Positions 1-6,033 of a stretch of 7,762 nucleotides of DNA are shown here, piece after piece. A program made the position numbers and the translations under genes. Position 1 is the first letter of the stretch. Each line of letters begins with the position of its first letter. The notes beneath the pieces are model-generated. The model had not been told where the DNA came from. It saw nothing but the letters and a program-made list of their open reading frames with translations, and ran no database searches. Origin of the DNA: Ponticaulis sp. (lineage in GTDB: Bacteria > Pseudomonadota > Alphaproteobacteria > Caulobacterales > Hyphomonadaceae); contig PABS01000029.1 in the NCBI GenBank assembly GCA_002699325.1, forward strand, positions 45,054 through 52,815, given 5' to 3'.

Positions 1-401
1 GACGTGTAATATTGAGATCCCGCCGCGCCCTCGATTTGACCTTCATCAAAGGTCACATCGATGTCGTCATATTCGCCGTAAGACGAAATGAAGGTCTCAG
101 GTGTTGCGACATCCGTGGCACGACCATCGTCCCAGACGTCGTTGGCTGCTTCCCAGTCCTGAGTCTCGATTGCTCCGGCCCACTCATCCAGAAGACCCGC
201 TGGCAGAAGATGTTCTGGCGTATCTGCAGGAGCCAGAAGAGAGCCCTCATCCTCAACAACCTCTTCGGCGGTGTCAGGTACATCGTCGGACATGGTGTCG
301 GGCTCATTTAACCCGGCGCTATCCATAGAGGGTTCAGGGGAGTTATTTCCGCAGGCGGCAAGCGCGAGCGCCAAAACTGGAACAAAGATGAGCTGTTTCA
401 T
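1..401 (-). CDS. Acidic lipoprotein of unknown function (C-terminus beyond window)
   Basis: A reading frame opens at an ATG at 399-401 and stays open for 133 codons to the left edge, so the C-terminus is missing. The N-terminus is a lipoprotein signal: Lys2, a hydrophobic stretch from residue 4 to 16, and a lipobox L14-A15-A16-C17. The mature protein should therefore be lipid-anchored at Cys17. After the cysteine comes a low-complexity, Asp/Glu/Pro-rich linker (about 18-65) and then a more globular part beginning near Leu66, with several Trp and acidic residues and a GAAGSQYY stretch near the cut end. A Shine-Dalgarno-like AAGG lies 6 nt before the ATG, which supports this start. It follows gapR on the same strand after 69 nt, so it may be cotranscribed or have its own promoter. 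I do not recognise the family; the role is unknown, probably in the periplasm or on an envelope membrane. Confidence 0.85.
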   Translation of the reverse strand, partial: MKQLIFVPVLALALAACGNNSPEPSMDSAGLNEPDTMSDDVPDTAEEVVEDEGSLLAPADTPEHLLPAGLLDEWAGAIETQDWEAANDVWDDGRATDVATPETFISSYGEYDDIDVTFDEGQIEGAAGSQYYT

Positions 402-470
402 GACAAGCCTTTTTACGAAAGTCCTGTCAGATACTACGCTCACCCCTCACGGCCGTTCCGATTTGATCTA

Positions 471-746
471 TCAGATCTCACCAAGTGCGAGCAGATAGGT
501 TTCCAAAACCTGCTCCTGCTCTTCACGTTCCTGGCGGTCGGTCTTACGGATCTTGATGATCTGACGGAGCGCCTTCACGTCGAAACCAAACGCTTTGGCC
601 TCGGCGTAAACGTCCTTCACCTGTTGAGCGACCTCGGCCTTCTCTTCCTCAAGCCGTTCAATCCGCGCAACTGTTTGCCGAAGCTTTTCAGCCGTTGCCT
701 GATTGAGGGATTGCATCGAAACACTAGAAATATCGTCGTCAGCCAT
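471..746 (-). CDS. gapR: GapR-type nucleoid-associated DNA-binding protein (DUF2312)
   Basis: This 91-residue protein matches the GapR/DUF2312 family in length and layout. It has a variable N-terminus (1-17), a long charged helix likely to form a coiled coil (about 18-55, with RIERLEEEKAEV), the family-typical VYAEAKAFGFDVKALRQIIKIRK block (46-68), and the ending YLLALGEI. In Caulobacter, GapR is a nucleoid protein that binds overtwisted AT-rich DNA ahead of polymerases and assists topoisomerases in replication and chromosome segregation; that role is taken from the family. The ATG at 744-746 lies 14 nt downstream of the stop of the lipoprotein hydrolase on the same strand, which suggests cotranscription. 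The ribosome site is weak (a purine stretch, AAAGACGAG). The stop TGA is followed directly by an in-frame TAG. The family call is firm. Confidence 0.95.
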   Translation of the reverse strand: MADDDISSVSMQSLNQATAEKLRQTVARIERLEEEKAEVAQQVKDVYAEAKAFGFDVKALRQIIKIRKTDRQEREEQEQVLETYLLALGEI

Positions 747-760
747 GGCTCGTCTTTCGG

Positions 761-1735
761 TCAGCTTTGAAAGTCAGAGGTCTGCACCTCACCCCCGCGT
801 ACCAGACGCGCTATCGTCTCCGATATGAGTGCAGCCTTTCGATGATGGGGCATATGCCCTTCATCCGGAAGTTTCACAAGCACTGTATGCTCTGGAAGTT
901 CGCGTTTCAGGCGCGCGGCATGCAGTGAAGGCTTGATCACGGTGTCGCCGCTTCCTGAAAAGACCACCACAGGCACGTTTATTTCGCGTACGTAACGATC
1001 CTGCTGTTCCCGAATTTCCTCCTGAAGTGAAGTCATGTCCCGGGCATTTGCACGAAAGGCTTTTGGGCGGAATAACAAATCCACACCGAGATTGTCGGCA
1101 TAGTTTGGCGGCACGGGCGCTGGTGAGAAAAGGTTATCCAGGCTCTTTCTGGCCGTGTCAGGCCCGACCAGCGGAGCAAACTGCGAGAATGCCGGACCGA
1201 TCACGGGCACCGAAGCAATCTGATTATACCAGGTAATGCCGCCTGAGCCCCAGTCATGTGTGACAGGCGCAATCAGAACCACGGCTTTGGTGCGCTCCGG
1301 ATAGTCGAGCGCAAACCGCAGTGCAACAGCGCCGCCAAAGGAGTGCCCCACAACGACCATGGGCTCGTCCGTCTGGTCTGCGGCAGCCACCGCCATGACT
1401 TCAGCCTGTTTACCCAGCTTGAATGCGTCCTCAAAGCGCGAAGTGTATCCGTGACCCGGCCGATCCGGCAGGATGGCCTCGATGTCTGACGTATCGATTT
1501 CTGGAAGAAGGGTGAAAACAAACTCTCGATGGTTCGCGCTGGCACCATGAATCATCAGAACCGGATCGCCCTGACCACGGCTGACAACATGGATCCGCCC
1601 ATCTTCGAATGACTTGAACTCACCCTGGGGCGGATATTCGGCTTCAATTCGGGATGTATACATGGCGGAATGAACACAAGAGGACAGCATGACCAACGCC
1701 AGGAGCGCGGTCCCTAAAACAATGATCTGTTTCAA
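761..1735 (-). CDS. Lipoprotein alpha/beta-fold hydrolase (TTG start)
   Basis: This 324-residue protein begins with a lipoprotein signal peptide: Lys2, hydrophobic residues 4-17 and lipobox L17-S18-S19-C20, so it should be anchored through Cys20. The rest is one alpha/beta-hydrolase domain (about 45-313). The oxyanion-hole HG is at 63-64, the nucleophile elbow G130-H131-S132-F133-G134 carries Ser132, the likely acid is Asp264 (GSGDTVI), and the likely base is His294 (DEGHMPHH). The triad is complete, so it should be an active esterase, lipase or similar hydrolase; the substrate cannot be read from the sequence. The start is TTG at 1733-1735, chosen because the signal peptide begins exactly there and TTGA overlaps the stop of the upstream TPR gene by 4 nt, a usual sign of translational coupling. 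It is followed closely by gapR. Confidence 0.92.
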   Translation of the reverse strand: MKQIIVLGTALLALVMLSSCVHSAMYTSRIEAEYPPQGEFKSFEDGRIHVVSRGQGDPVLMIHGASANHREFVFTLLPEIDTSDIEAILPDRPGHGYTSRFEDAFKLGKQAEVMAVAAADQTDEPMVVVGHSFGGAVALRFALDYPERTKAVVLIAPVTHDWGSGGITWYNQIASVPVIGPAFSQFAPLVGPDTARKSLDNLFSPAPVPPNYADNLGVDLLFRPKAFRANARDMTSLQEEIREQQDRYVREINVPVVVFSGSGDTVIKPSLHAARLKRELPEHTVLVKLPDEGHMPHHRKAALISETIARLVRGGEVQTSDFQS

Positions 1736-2259
1736 ATGGCGCGGCCGTCCACCAGCGGCGTGAGTCTGCGCACCTCAGAACCGGCAACCTCATGAAACGG
1801 GTGGATCTTCAGGACTTCGCGGAACGCCTCGAGCGCTTCACGGCTCTGGCCCATCTGCTCAAAGACCAGCCCCAATGTCAGCCAGGCTTCGAAATGGCGC
1901 GGCTCAGACGATAGCGCCTCGTTGAGGTCATAGATCGCCTGATCATACAGTCCTTCATTCAGAAAGATGAGCGCACGCTGGTACCAGGCTTCCGGGAACT
2001 CTGGCTGAACGGCGATAGCACGATCCAGGAATTCCCGCGCTTCTGTGAACTCCTTCGCGGCAATTGCCGTCATGGCCCGTTCCAGAAGGAGGTCAGCTGT
2101 TGGCGATCCGGACTCATTGAAGGCAGCGGAAATATCTTCAGCAGCAGACTCGGCCTCAAAACTTGAGGGCGCGCTTTTCAGCTCGGCAAACATGTCGTCT
2201 GACGGTCCGGCCGCGGTGAGGATGAGGCCTGCAAAGAGAGAAAATATCGATGCCTGCAT
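1732..2259 (-). CDS. Secreted tetratricopeptide-repeat (TPR) protein
   Basis: This 175-residue protein has an N-terminal hydrophobic segment (4-17) ending in a small-residue stretch (TAAGPS), which looks like a Sec signal peptide cut near residue 18, with no lipobox cysteine. A variable acidic linker follows (about 20-55). Then come about three 34-residue TPR units at roughly 57-90, 91-124 and 125-158, showing the usual A-x-x-x-P repeats (for example AIAVQPEFPEAW and ALSSEPRHFEAW). TPR domains bind proteins, so this is probably a periplasmic adaptor, and its partner may be the lipoprotein hydrolase whose start codon overlaps its stop. The ATG at 2257-2259 is preferred because no in-frame ATG, GTG or TTG lies just upstream and the next Met (23) would remove the signal. 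The function beyond scaffolding is unknown. Confidence 0.88.
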   Translation of the reverse strand: MQASIFSLFAGLILTAAGPSDDMFAELKSAPSSFEAESAAEDISAAFNESGSPTADLLLERAMTAIAAKEFTEAREFLDRAIAVQPEFPEAWYQRALIFLNEGLYDQAIYDLNEALSSEPRHFEAWLTLGLVFEQMGQSREALEAFREVLKIHPFHEVAGSEVRRLTPLVDGRAI

Positions 2260-2279
2260 AAACGGGTGCCGTAGTCCTT
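2260..2279 (-). promoter_or_regulatory. Ribosome site of the TPR gene with an intervening small hairpin
   Basis: On the minus strand an AAGGA (2279-2275) lies 15 nt before the ATG, too far for an efficient Shine-Dalgarno. Between them is a short inverted repeat ACGG-CAC-CCGT (2272-2262). If this 4-bp stem folds, the effective spacing drops to about 4 nt. The repeat is seen directly; the effect on translation is inference, and a 4-bp stem may be chance. Confidence 0.3.
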
Positions 2280-2292
2280 TCCGATCACCCCT

Positions 2293-2321
2293 AACATTGA
2301 GGCGTGAGGTCAGCCGGTCAA
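2293..2321 (-). promoter_or_regulatory. Weak sigma70-like promoter candidate before the TPR gene
   Basis: On the minus strand, TTGACC (2321-2316) and AATGTT (2298-2293) are separated by exactly 17 nt. They span the end of the HAD gene and the 50-nt gap before the TPR gene. The -35 is good and the -10 poor. It could give the TPR-hydrolase-gapR part its own transcription, but it may be coincidental. Confidence 0.22.
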
Positions 2322-2921
2322 TACACCATGGTGGATCAAAGCTTCACGAAGCCCGTGAGCGCCCTGAAAATGGTGTGTTTTAAAGCCAAATGCTTCTGCC
2401 GCGACGAGGTTATCCATCCGGTCATCGGTGAACAGAATCTCTTCCGCAGGGCGACCTGCCCGCTGAAGCGCGATTTCGTAAATCTTTGGGTCTGGTTTCA
2501 CCACCTTTTCGGCACCTGAAACCACCACGTCTTCAAACTTGTGAAGAAGCGGAAATGCGTCCGCCGTTTCCTGCCAGACTTCGTCAGACAGGTTGCTCAG
2601 GGCGAAAACGTCGGCGCGCGAGGCAAACACATCCGCCAGCAACACATCCATGCCGGGAACATATCCTGAGAACATGTCCAGCCAGCGTGTCCGCCATGCT
2701 CGGATCTGATCTTCATAGTGAGGATAGGCTTCGATCAGTGGGACCGCATTATCTGCGAAAGTCACACCACGATCGTGCTCTGTATGCCATTTCAGCGTAC
2801 AGATCTCAGAGACGAAGCGCTGAGCTTCGTCTTCTGAGTCAAAAATCTGTCGGTAAAGCAGAAGCGGATTCCAATCCACGACTACATTGCCAAGATCAAA
2901 CAGGACCGCCGTGACGGCCAC
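2310..2921 (-). CDS. HAD-superfamily hydrolase, subfamily IA, YihX-like (GTG start)
   Basis: This 203-residue protein has all four HAD motifs. Motif I is FDLGNVVVDW with nucleophile Asp9, motif II is ALSNLSD with Ser109, motif III is KVVKPDP with Lys142, and motif IV is FTDDRMDN with Asp166/Asp167 for magnesium. A helical cap of the C1 type fits residues about 16-90. Position +2 after the nucleophile is Gly11 instead of the usual Asp, as in the YihX (glucose-1-phosphatase) group, so a small sugar phosphate is a plausible but unproven substrate. The start is GTG at 2919-2921 with AAGG 8 nt upstream; it places motif I at the expected distance from the N-terminus. It begins 4 nt after the rpmJ stop, so the two are almost certainly cotranscribed. 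Cytoplasmic. The fold is certain; the substrate is not. Confidence 0.93.
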   Translation of the reverse strand: MAVTAVLFDLGNVVVDWNPLLLYRQIFDSEDEAQRFVSEICTLKWHTEHDRGVTFADNAVPLIEAYPHYEDQIRAWRTRWLDMFSGYVPGMDVLLADVFASRADVFALSNLSDEVWQETADAFPLLHKFEDVVVSGAEKVVKPDPKIYEIALQRAGRPAEEILFTDDRMDNLVAAEAFGFKTHHFQGAHGLREALIHHGVLTG

Positions 2922-2925
2922 CTGT

Positions 2926-3051
2926 TTAGCCTTGCTTGGCTTTGAAGCGCGGATCCGTCTTGTTGATCACGTAAACGCGACCCCGGCGACGCACCACTTT
3001 GCAATCCCGATGGCGCTCTTTGAGGGCTTTAAGGGAAGACTTCACTTTCAT
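2926..3051 (-). CDS. rpmJ: 50S ribosomal protein L36 (zinc-free, C-minus type)
   Basis: This 41-codon gene has an ATG at 3049-3051 and a TAA at 2926-2928. The product starts [16 protein letters not shown], continues with [16 protein letters not shown] and ends KAKQG, which is the typical alphaproteobacterial L36. It is a small, very basic protein of the large ribosomal subunit. The canonical L36 zinc ligands (three Cys and one His) are absent: only Cys17 is present, so this is the zinc-independent form. It is the first gene after a good candidate promoter about 37 nt upstream and is followed 4 nt later by the HAD gene, heading a probable five-gene operon. The ribosome site is only a weak purine stretch. 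The identity is firm despite the short length. Confidence 0.95.
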   Translation of the reverse strand: MKVKSSLKALKERHRDCKVVRRRGRVYVINKTDPRFKAKQG

Positions 3052-3087
3052 GGTTTTTCTGCCGTCGGTTATAGAAAAGAAGCGCGG

Positions 3088-3116
3088 GACCTACAGAGAA
3101 TAGTAAACTGAGTCAA
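3088..3116 (-). promoter_or_regulatory. Probable sigma70-type promoter of the rpmJ operon
   Basis: On the minus strand, TTGACT (3116-3111) is followed after 17 nt by TAGGTC (3093-3088). The -35 is near consensus and the spacing ideal; the -10 is imperfect but acceptable for alphaproteobacterial housekeeping genes. Transcription would start near 3081, leaving a leader of about 30 nt before rpmJ. Confidence 0.42.
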
Positions 3117-3150
3117 CTGCTTTACGCCTCCGAAAGGTGAGAAAGAACAT

Positions 3151-3178
3151 TTGCAGCCCGCAAGATTACAGGTATCGA
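3151..3178 (+). promoter_or_regulatory. Weak promoter candidate for the lytic transglycosylase gene
   Basis: TTGCAG (3151-3156) and TATCGA (3173-3178) are 16 nt apart, about 40 nt before the chosen ATG at 3219. Both boxes are only partial matches. It is listed because the gene needs a promoter in this divergent region and no better pair is visible. Confidence 0.2.
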
Positions 3179-3218
3179 ATGAGTTTCAAAGCCAATGAGA
3201 ACCGCAAGGACATCTAAA

Positions 3219-4526
3219 ATGCGTTTTGCAACAGGCCTTATCGTTGCTGCCGCGGCCCTCATTGGGTGCGAAAGCACATCACAAACGCTACAGAACGCGC
3301 CTGACCCCTCCACGAATTCTGCACGGATGCCAGGTCAGGGTGTACGCCCACCATCCCTTGGCCCGTTGGGTAGCTTTGAGACGTCCGGCCATCAGAAACT
3401 CGATGCCTGGCGGTATGAATTTGCTGCCCGCGCCTATCGCGAAGGCTATTCAATCGAGATCATCCGTTCGGTGCTCTCAAACATTGAGCCGATGAGCATC
3501 TTCCTCGAACAAAGTTCAGAGGCAGTTGATCAGGCAGAATTCTCAAAGCCGATCTGGGAATATATTGACGATACGGTCAGCCGTACGCGTGTTGCGACCG
3601 GAAGAGAGCTTCTCTCCGAAGATTACGAGCTGTTTTCCGCGCTTGAACAAAACTATGGCGTCCAGAAACACTATATCGCCGCTATCTGGGGCATGGAAAC
3701 CAGCTATGGTCAGGTCATCGGCAATTTTGACGCGCCATCGGCACTGGCCTCTATGGCCGCCGAAGGCCGCCGCCGCGGCTTCGCCGAAAACGAACTCCTT
3801 GCGCTGATGGAAATTCTCGAGCGCGGCGATGCGCGCCGCCATGAGTTGATCGCAGGCTGGGCTGGCGCTATGGGCCAGACCCAGTTCATGCCGACGACTT
3901 ATGTCCAGTATGCTGTGGACTGGACAGGCGATGGTACGAAAGACGTCTGGCGAGCCCGCGGTGATGCCCTGGCCTCAGCCGCGAATTATCTGCAGGCCTC
4001 AGGCTGGCGCGCGGGTGAACCCGCCCTTGTCGAGGTCCAGCTTCCCAAGCCCTTCAACTATTCCTACGCCAATGGCCAGCGCCGCCCGACATCGCTCTGG
4101 GCGACGCTCGGCCTGACCCCCCTCTCTTCGGTCAGTCTGGATCCGGCTGGCGTGGGTCTGGCTGAGCTCTGGCTGCCAGCTGGCTCGAATGGCCCTGCGT
4201 TTCTGCTTTATCCCAACTTCGACGTCATCAAGACCTATAACAGGGCCGATTCCTATGCGCTCGCCGTCAGCCTGATTGCTGAAGGCATTCAGGGGCGTGC
4301 GACCCCAGCAGGAAGCTGGCCTCGTGATATTGATCGGCTGAACATAGAAGAAATCAAACGCCTGCAGGATGGGCTGAACCGTCTTGGCTTTTCAGCGGGA
4401 ACTGTGGATGGCATCGCCGGACGCGGCACACGCCGGGCGCTGCAATCCTTCCAGATTTCTGCCGGCATGCTGGCTGACGGCTTCCCGACGCGTCGTGCGC
4501 TGGCCGCCGTAGAAGCAGCTTACTGA
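3219..4526 (+). CDS. Lipoprotein lytic murein transglycosylase, MltB-like, with peptidoglycan-binding domain
   Basis: This 435-residue protein starts with a lipoprotein signal (MRFATGLIV, then lipobox L14-I15-G16-C17). A disordered Ser/Pro-rich linker runs to about residue 50. Next comes an SLT_2 catalytic domain (about 55-350) with the catalytic Glu160 in IWGMETSYG and the family motif GWAGAMGQTQFMPTTY at 213-228. A peptidoglycan-binding type 1 domain (about 375-432; LQDGLNRLGF, VDGIAGRGT) ends it. The enzyme cleaves glycan strands of peptidoglycan to 1,6-anhydro ends and should sit on the periplasmic side of a membrane. An ATG 8 codons upstream (3195) is in frame, but 3219 is preferred: it has AAGGA 8 nt before it and gives a compact signal peptide. 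It is a single-gene unit, divergent from rpmJ. The signal, catalytic and binding parts are all intact. Confidence 0.94.
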   Translation: MRFATGLIVAAAALIGCESTSQTLQNAPDPSTNSARMPGQGVRPPSLGPLGSFETSGHQKLDAWRYEFAARAYREGYSIEIIRSVLSNIEPMSIFLEQSSEAVDQAEFSKPIWEYIDDTVSRTRVATGRELLSEDYELFSALEQNYGVQKHYIAAIWGMETSYGQVIGNFDAPSALASMAAEGRRRGFAENELLALMEILERGDARRHELIAGWAGAMGQTQFMPTTYVQYAVDWTGDGTKDVWRARGDALASAANYLQASGWRAGEPALVEVQLPKPFNYSYANGQRRPTSLWATLGLTPLSSVSLDPAGVGLAELWLPAGSNGPAFLLYPNFDVIKTYNRADSYALAVSLIAEGIQGRATPAGSWPRDIDRLNIEEIKRLQDGLNRLGFSAGTVDGIAGRGTRRALQSFQISAGMLADGFPTRRALAAVEAAY

Positions 4527-4543
4527 TCACAGGACAACACAGT

Positions 4544-4562
4544 GACGCGGCCTCGCTGCGTC
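4544..4562. terminator. Hairpin between convergent transglycosylase and MFS genes
   Basis: GACGCGG, loop CCTCG, CTGCGTC forms a 7-bp stem including one G-T pair. It lies in the 36-nt gap between the two stop codons and directly abuts the MFS stop. There is no clear T-run on either side, so it is at best a weak bidirectional terminator. Confidence 0.35.
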
Positions 4563-5867
4563 TTAGTGCGGCTCTTCATCCGTGGCGAGCAGTGGCGGGT
4601 CTTCCTGATACGTATTCGTGGCCTGGAAGAAGGCGAAAACACCCATGAAGACCAGAACACCAGCCGCAAAGACAAACGGCGCAAACGGGTGGACGTTCTC
4701 ATAGGCCCAGAGTCCAAACAGCGGCGAGACGACAAACCCCATGGCATTGGTTGCCGTGACCAATCCGGCGACATTACCCTGCAAGGTGGTGCCAACGGCA
4801 AGCGAGGCGCCTGAGGTGAAGCCGGGACGAGAAAACCCCTGCCCAATGCCGTAAAGGATCTGCGCCACACCGAAAACGGCCAATGTGGGCAGCGAAATCG
4901 TCAGCGCAGCGGATACCACCAGAAAGGCTGCGCCCGACACCATCAGCGCCTTTGGTGAAAGCTTCAGCCGTGGGATGAGTGCCAGCTGCGCTGTTAGCGT
5001 CGCCAGCGCGCCGAGCGTCATGACAATGCCGAGCTCCTGCGCACCCGGATTTTCATTCTGCGGAGACGGATCAGGCAGATAGCCAACATCATGCAGACGA
5101 TCGAGCATGAAATAGGGAAAGGTCTGCAGGATGACACCAGAGACCAGAGACAAGCCGACACCATAGACCAGGAACGGGTAGACGCTCTTGTCGCGCCAAA
5201 GCCCCTTACCTTCCGATGTCACTACCTTCTTCATCTCCGGTGCGCGATGTTCAGGCAGGAAGAACCAGATGCCCACGCCGATAGAGACCGCAATTGCGGC
5301 AATCACAAAAACCGGAGCCAGAAGGTGCACCTGATCGATGAGAACGCCCGCAAGGCTCGGACCGATTGCCGTGCCAAATGTGAAGCCGGATGTCAGGGTC
5401 GCGATTTCTTCGGTTCGGTTCGAACTGTCTGTCCGGTCAGCAACATAGGCCTGTGCGGCGGGATTTGTGCCAGAACCAAAGACACCGAATAAAGAACGCC
5501 CACTGAGAAGAAGCAGAAAAATCAGCGGCCAGAAGGTGATGACGCCCGCAAGGCTGATCATGCCGACGAAGCCAAACAGCACCATGCTGACCGCAAAACC
5601 GGCCAGACCAAGCGCCGCCACAGGCCGGCGCCCCCAGGTATTCGATTTGCGTCCCCAGAATGGGCTGAAGATAACCCAGAGAAACGCTGACAGAGAGAAG
5701 ATCGCGCCGGCTGTCCATGCAGGAAGGTCAAGGCGACGAACAAGCAACGGCAGGACCGCCGTAATGAGCATAGTGTTGCCCGCACCCACCGCCATCAATG
5801 CGAAAAACAGGAGCCGGAACGCACCGCGTCTGTTGCTTGCATCCGGAAGAATCTTGCCCGTGACCAT
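4563..5867 (-). CDS. MFS transporter, TetA/DHA1-like drug-type exporter
   Basis: This 434-residue, strongly hydrophobic protein has a pattern consistent with 12 membrane helices and a charged central loop (about 205-228), the usual major facilitator layout. Motif A after helix 2 reads WGRKSNTWGRRP (71-82). The conserved Asp of that motif is Asn76 and the following basic residue is Thr77. Helix 4 is followed by NPAAQAYVADRT (135-146), typical of TetA-like proteins. The antiporter motif C is GFTFGTAIGPSLAG (161-174). These point to a proton-coupled exporter of small molecules in the inner membrane; the substrate is unknown. The ATG at 5865-5867 has no good Shine-Dalgarno, and a candidate promoter ends 6 nt before it, so the mRNA could be leaderless. 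The gene is divergent from motA and has no adjacent regulator gene. Confidence 0.92.
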   Translation of the reverse strand: MVTGKILPDASNRRGAFRLLFFALMAVGAGNTMLITAVLPLLVRRLDLPAWTAGAIFSLSAFLWVIFSPFWGRKSNTWGRRPVAALGLAGFAVSMVLFGFVGMISLAGVITFWPLIFLLLLSGRSLFGVFGSGTNPAAQAYVADRTDSSNRTEEIATLTSGFTFGTAIGPSLAGVLIDQVHLLAPVFVIAAIAVSIGVGIWFFLPEHRAPEMKKVVTSEGKGLWRDKSVYPFLVYGVGLSLVSGVILQTFPYFMLDRLHDVGYLPDPSPQNENPGAQELGIVMTLGALATLTAQLALIPRLKLSPKALMVSGAAFLVVSAALTISLPTLAVFGVAQILYGIGQGFSRPGFTSGASLAVGTTLQGNVAGLVTATNAMGFVVSPLFGLWAYENVHPFAPFVFAAGVLVFMGVFAFFQATNTYQEDPPLLATDEEPH

Positions 5868-5873
5868 GTCCGC

Positions 5874-5902
5874 TTAATGCGCTTGTCGCCTGATCTGGTC
5901 AA
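5874..5902 (-). promoter_or_regulatory. Candidate promoter of the MFS gene (possible leaderless start)
   Basis: On the minus strand, TTGACC (5902-5897) and CATTAA (5879-5874) are 17 nt apart. The -10 ends only 6 nt before the ATG, so transcription would begin at or next to the A of the start codon. The -35 overlaps one arm of the inverted repeat at 5899-5951. Confidence 0.35.
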
Positions 5903-5951
5903 ACAATTTTCTGGCCCCACCTGCGACACTGAGACCACGCAGATTGTTTGA
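5899..5951. repeat. Perfect 9-bp inverted repeat in the MFS-motA divergent region
   Basis: TCAAACAAT (5899-5907) and ATTGTTTGA (5943-5951) are exact reverse complements separated by 35 nt. The centres are 44 nt apart, about four helical turns. The left arm overlaps the candidate -35 of the MFS gene. It may be a pair of operator half-sites or binding sites. The 35-nt loop makes a stable RNA hairpin unlikely. Confidence 0.45.
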
Positions 5952-6033
5952 TATTCCGAGCCGGAGGCAACCCGGCGTTAAGGCTAATGCGCTATCCCTT
6001 CATCAAAATAGAACAACAGAAAAGTTGTGTGTG

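Noticed and set aside
465..477. GATCT-ATC-AGATC hairpin at the gapR stop as a terminator
   Set aside because: Only 5 AT-rich pairs with a 3-nt loop and no T-run after it on the minus strand.
3195..3218. Upstream ATG for the lytic transglycosylase
   Set aside because: It has no Shine-Dalgarno, while the ATG at 3219 has AAGGA 8 nt before it and gives a normal-length lipoprotein signal.
5911..5927. Sigma54-like TGGCCCCACCTGC sequence upstream of motA
   Set aside because: The GG and GC are only 8 nt apart instead of the required 10, so it does not fit a -24/-12 promoter.
5960..5976. GCCGG-AGGCAAC-CCGGC stem before motA as a riboswitch or attenuator
   Set aside because: A single 5-bp stem with no conserved riboswitch core that I can recognise; too little to support a call.
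5944..6033. Extended 30-residue N-terminus on MotA
   Set aside because: MotA homologues begin directly at the first membrane helix, and the extension is not MotA-like; the ATG at 6034 is the better start.
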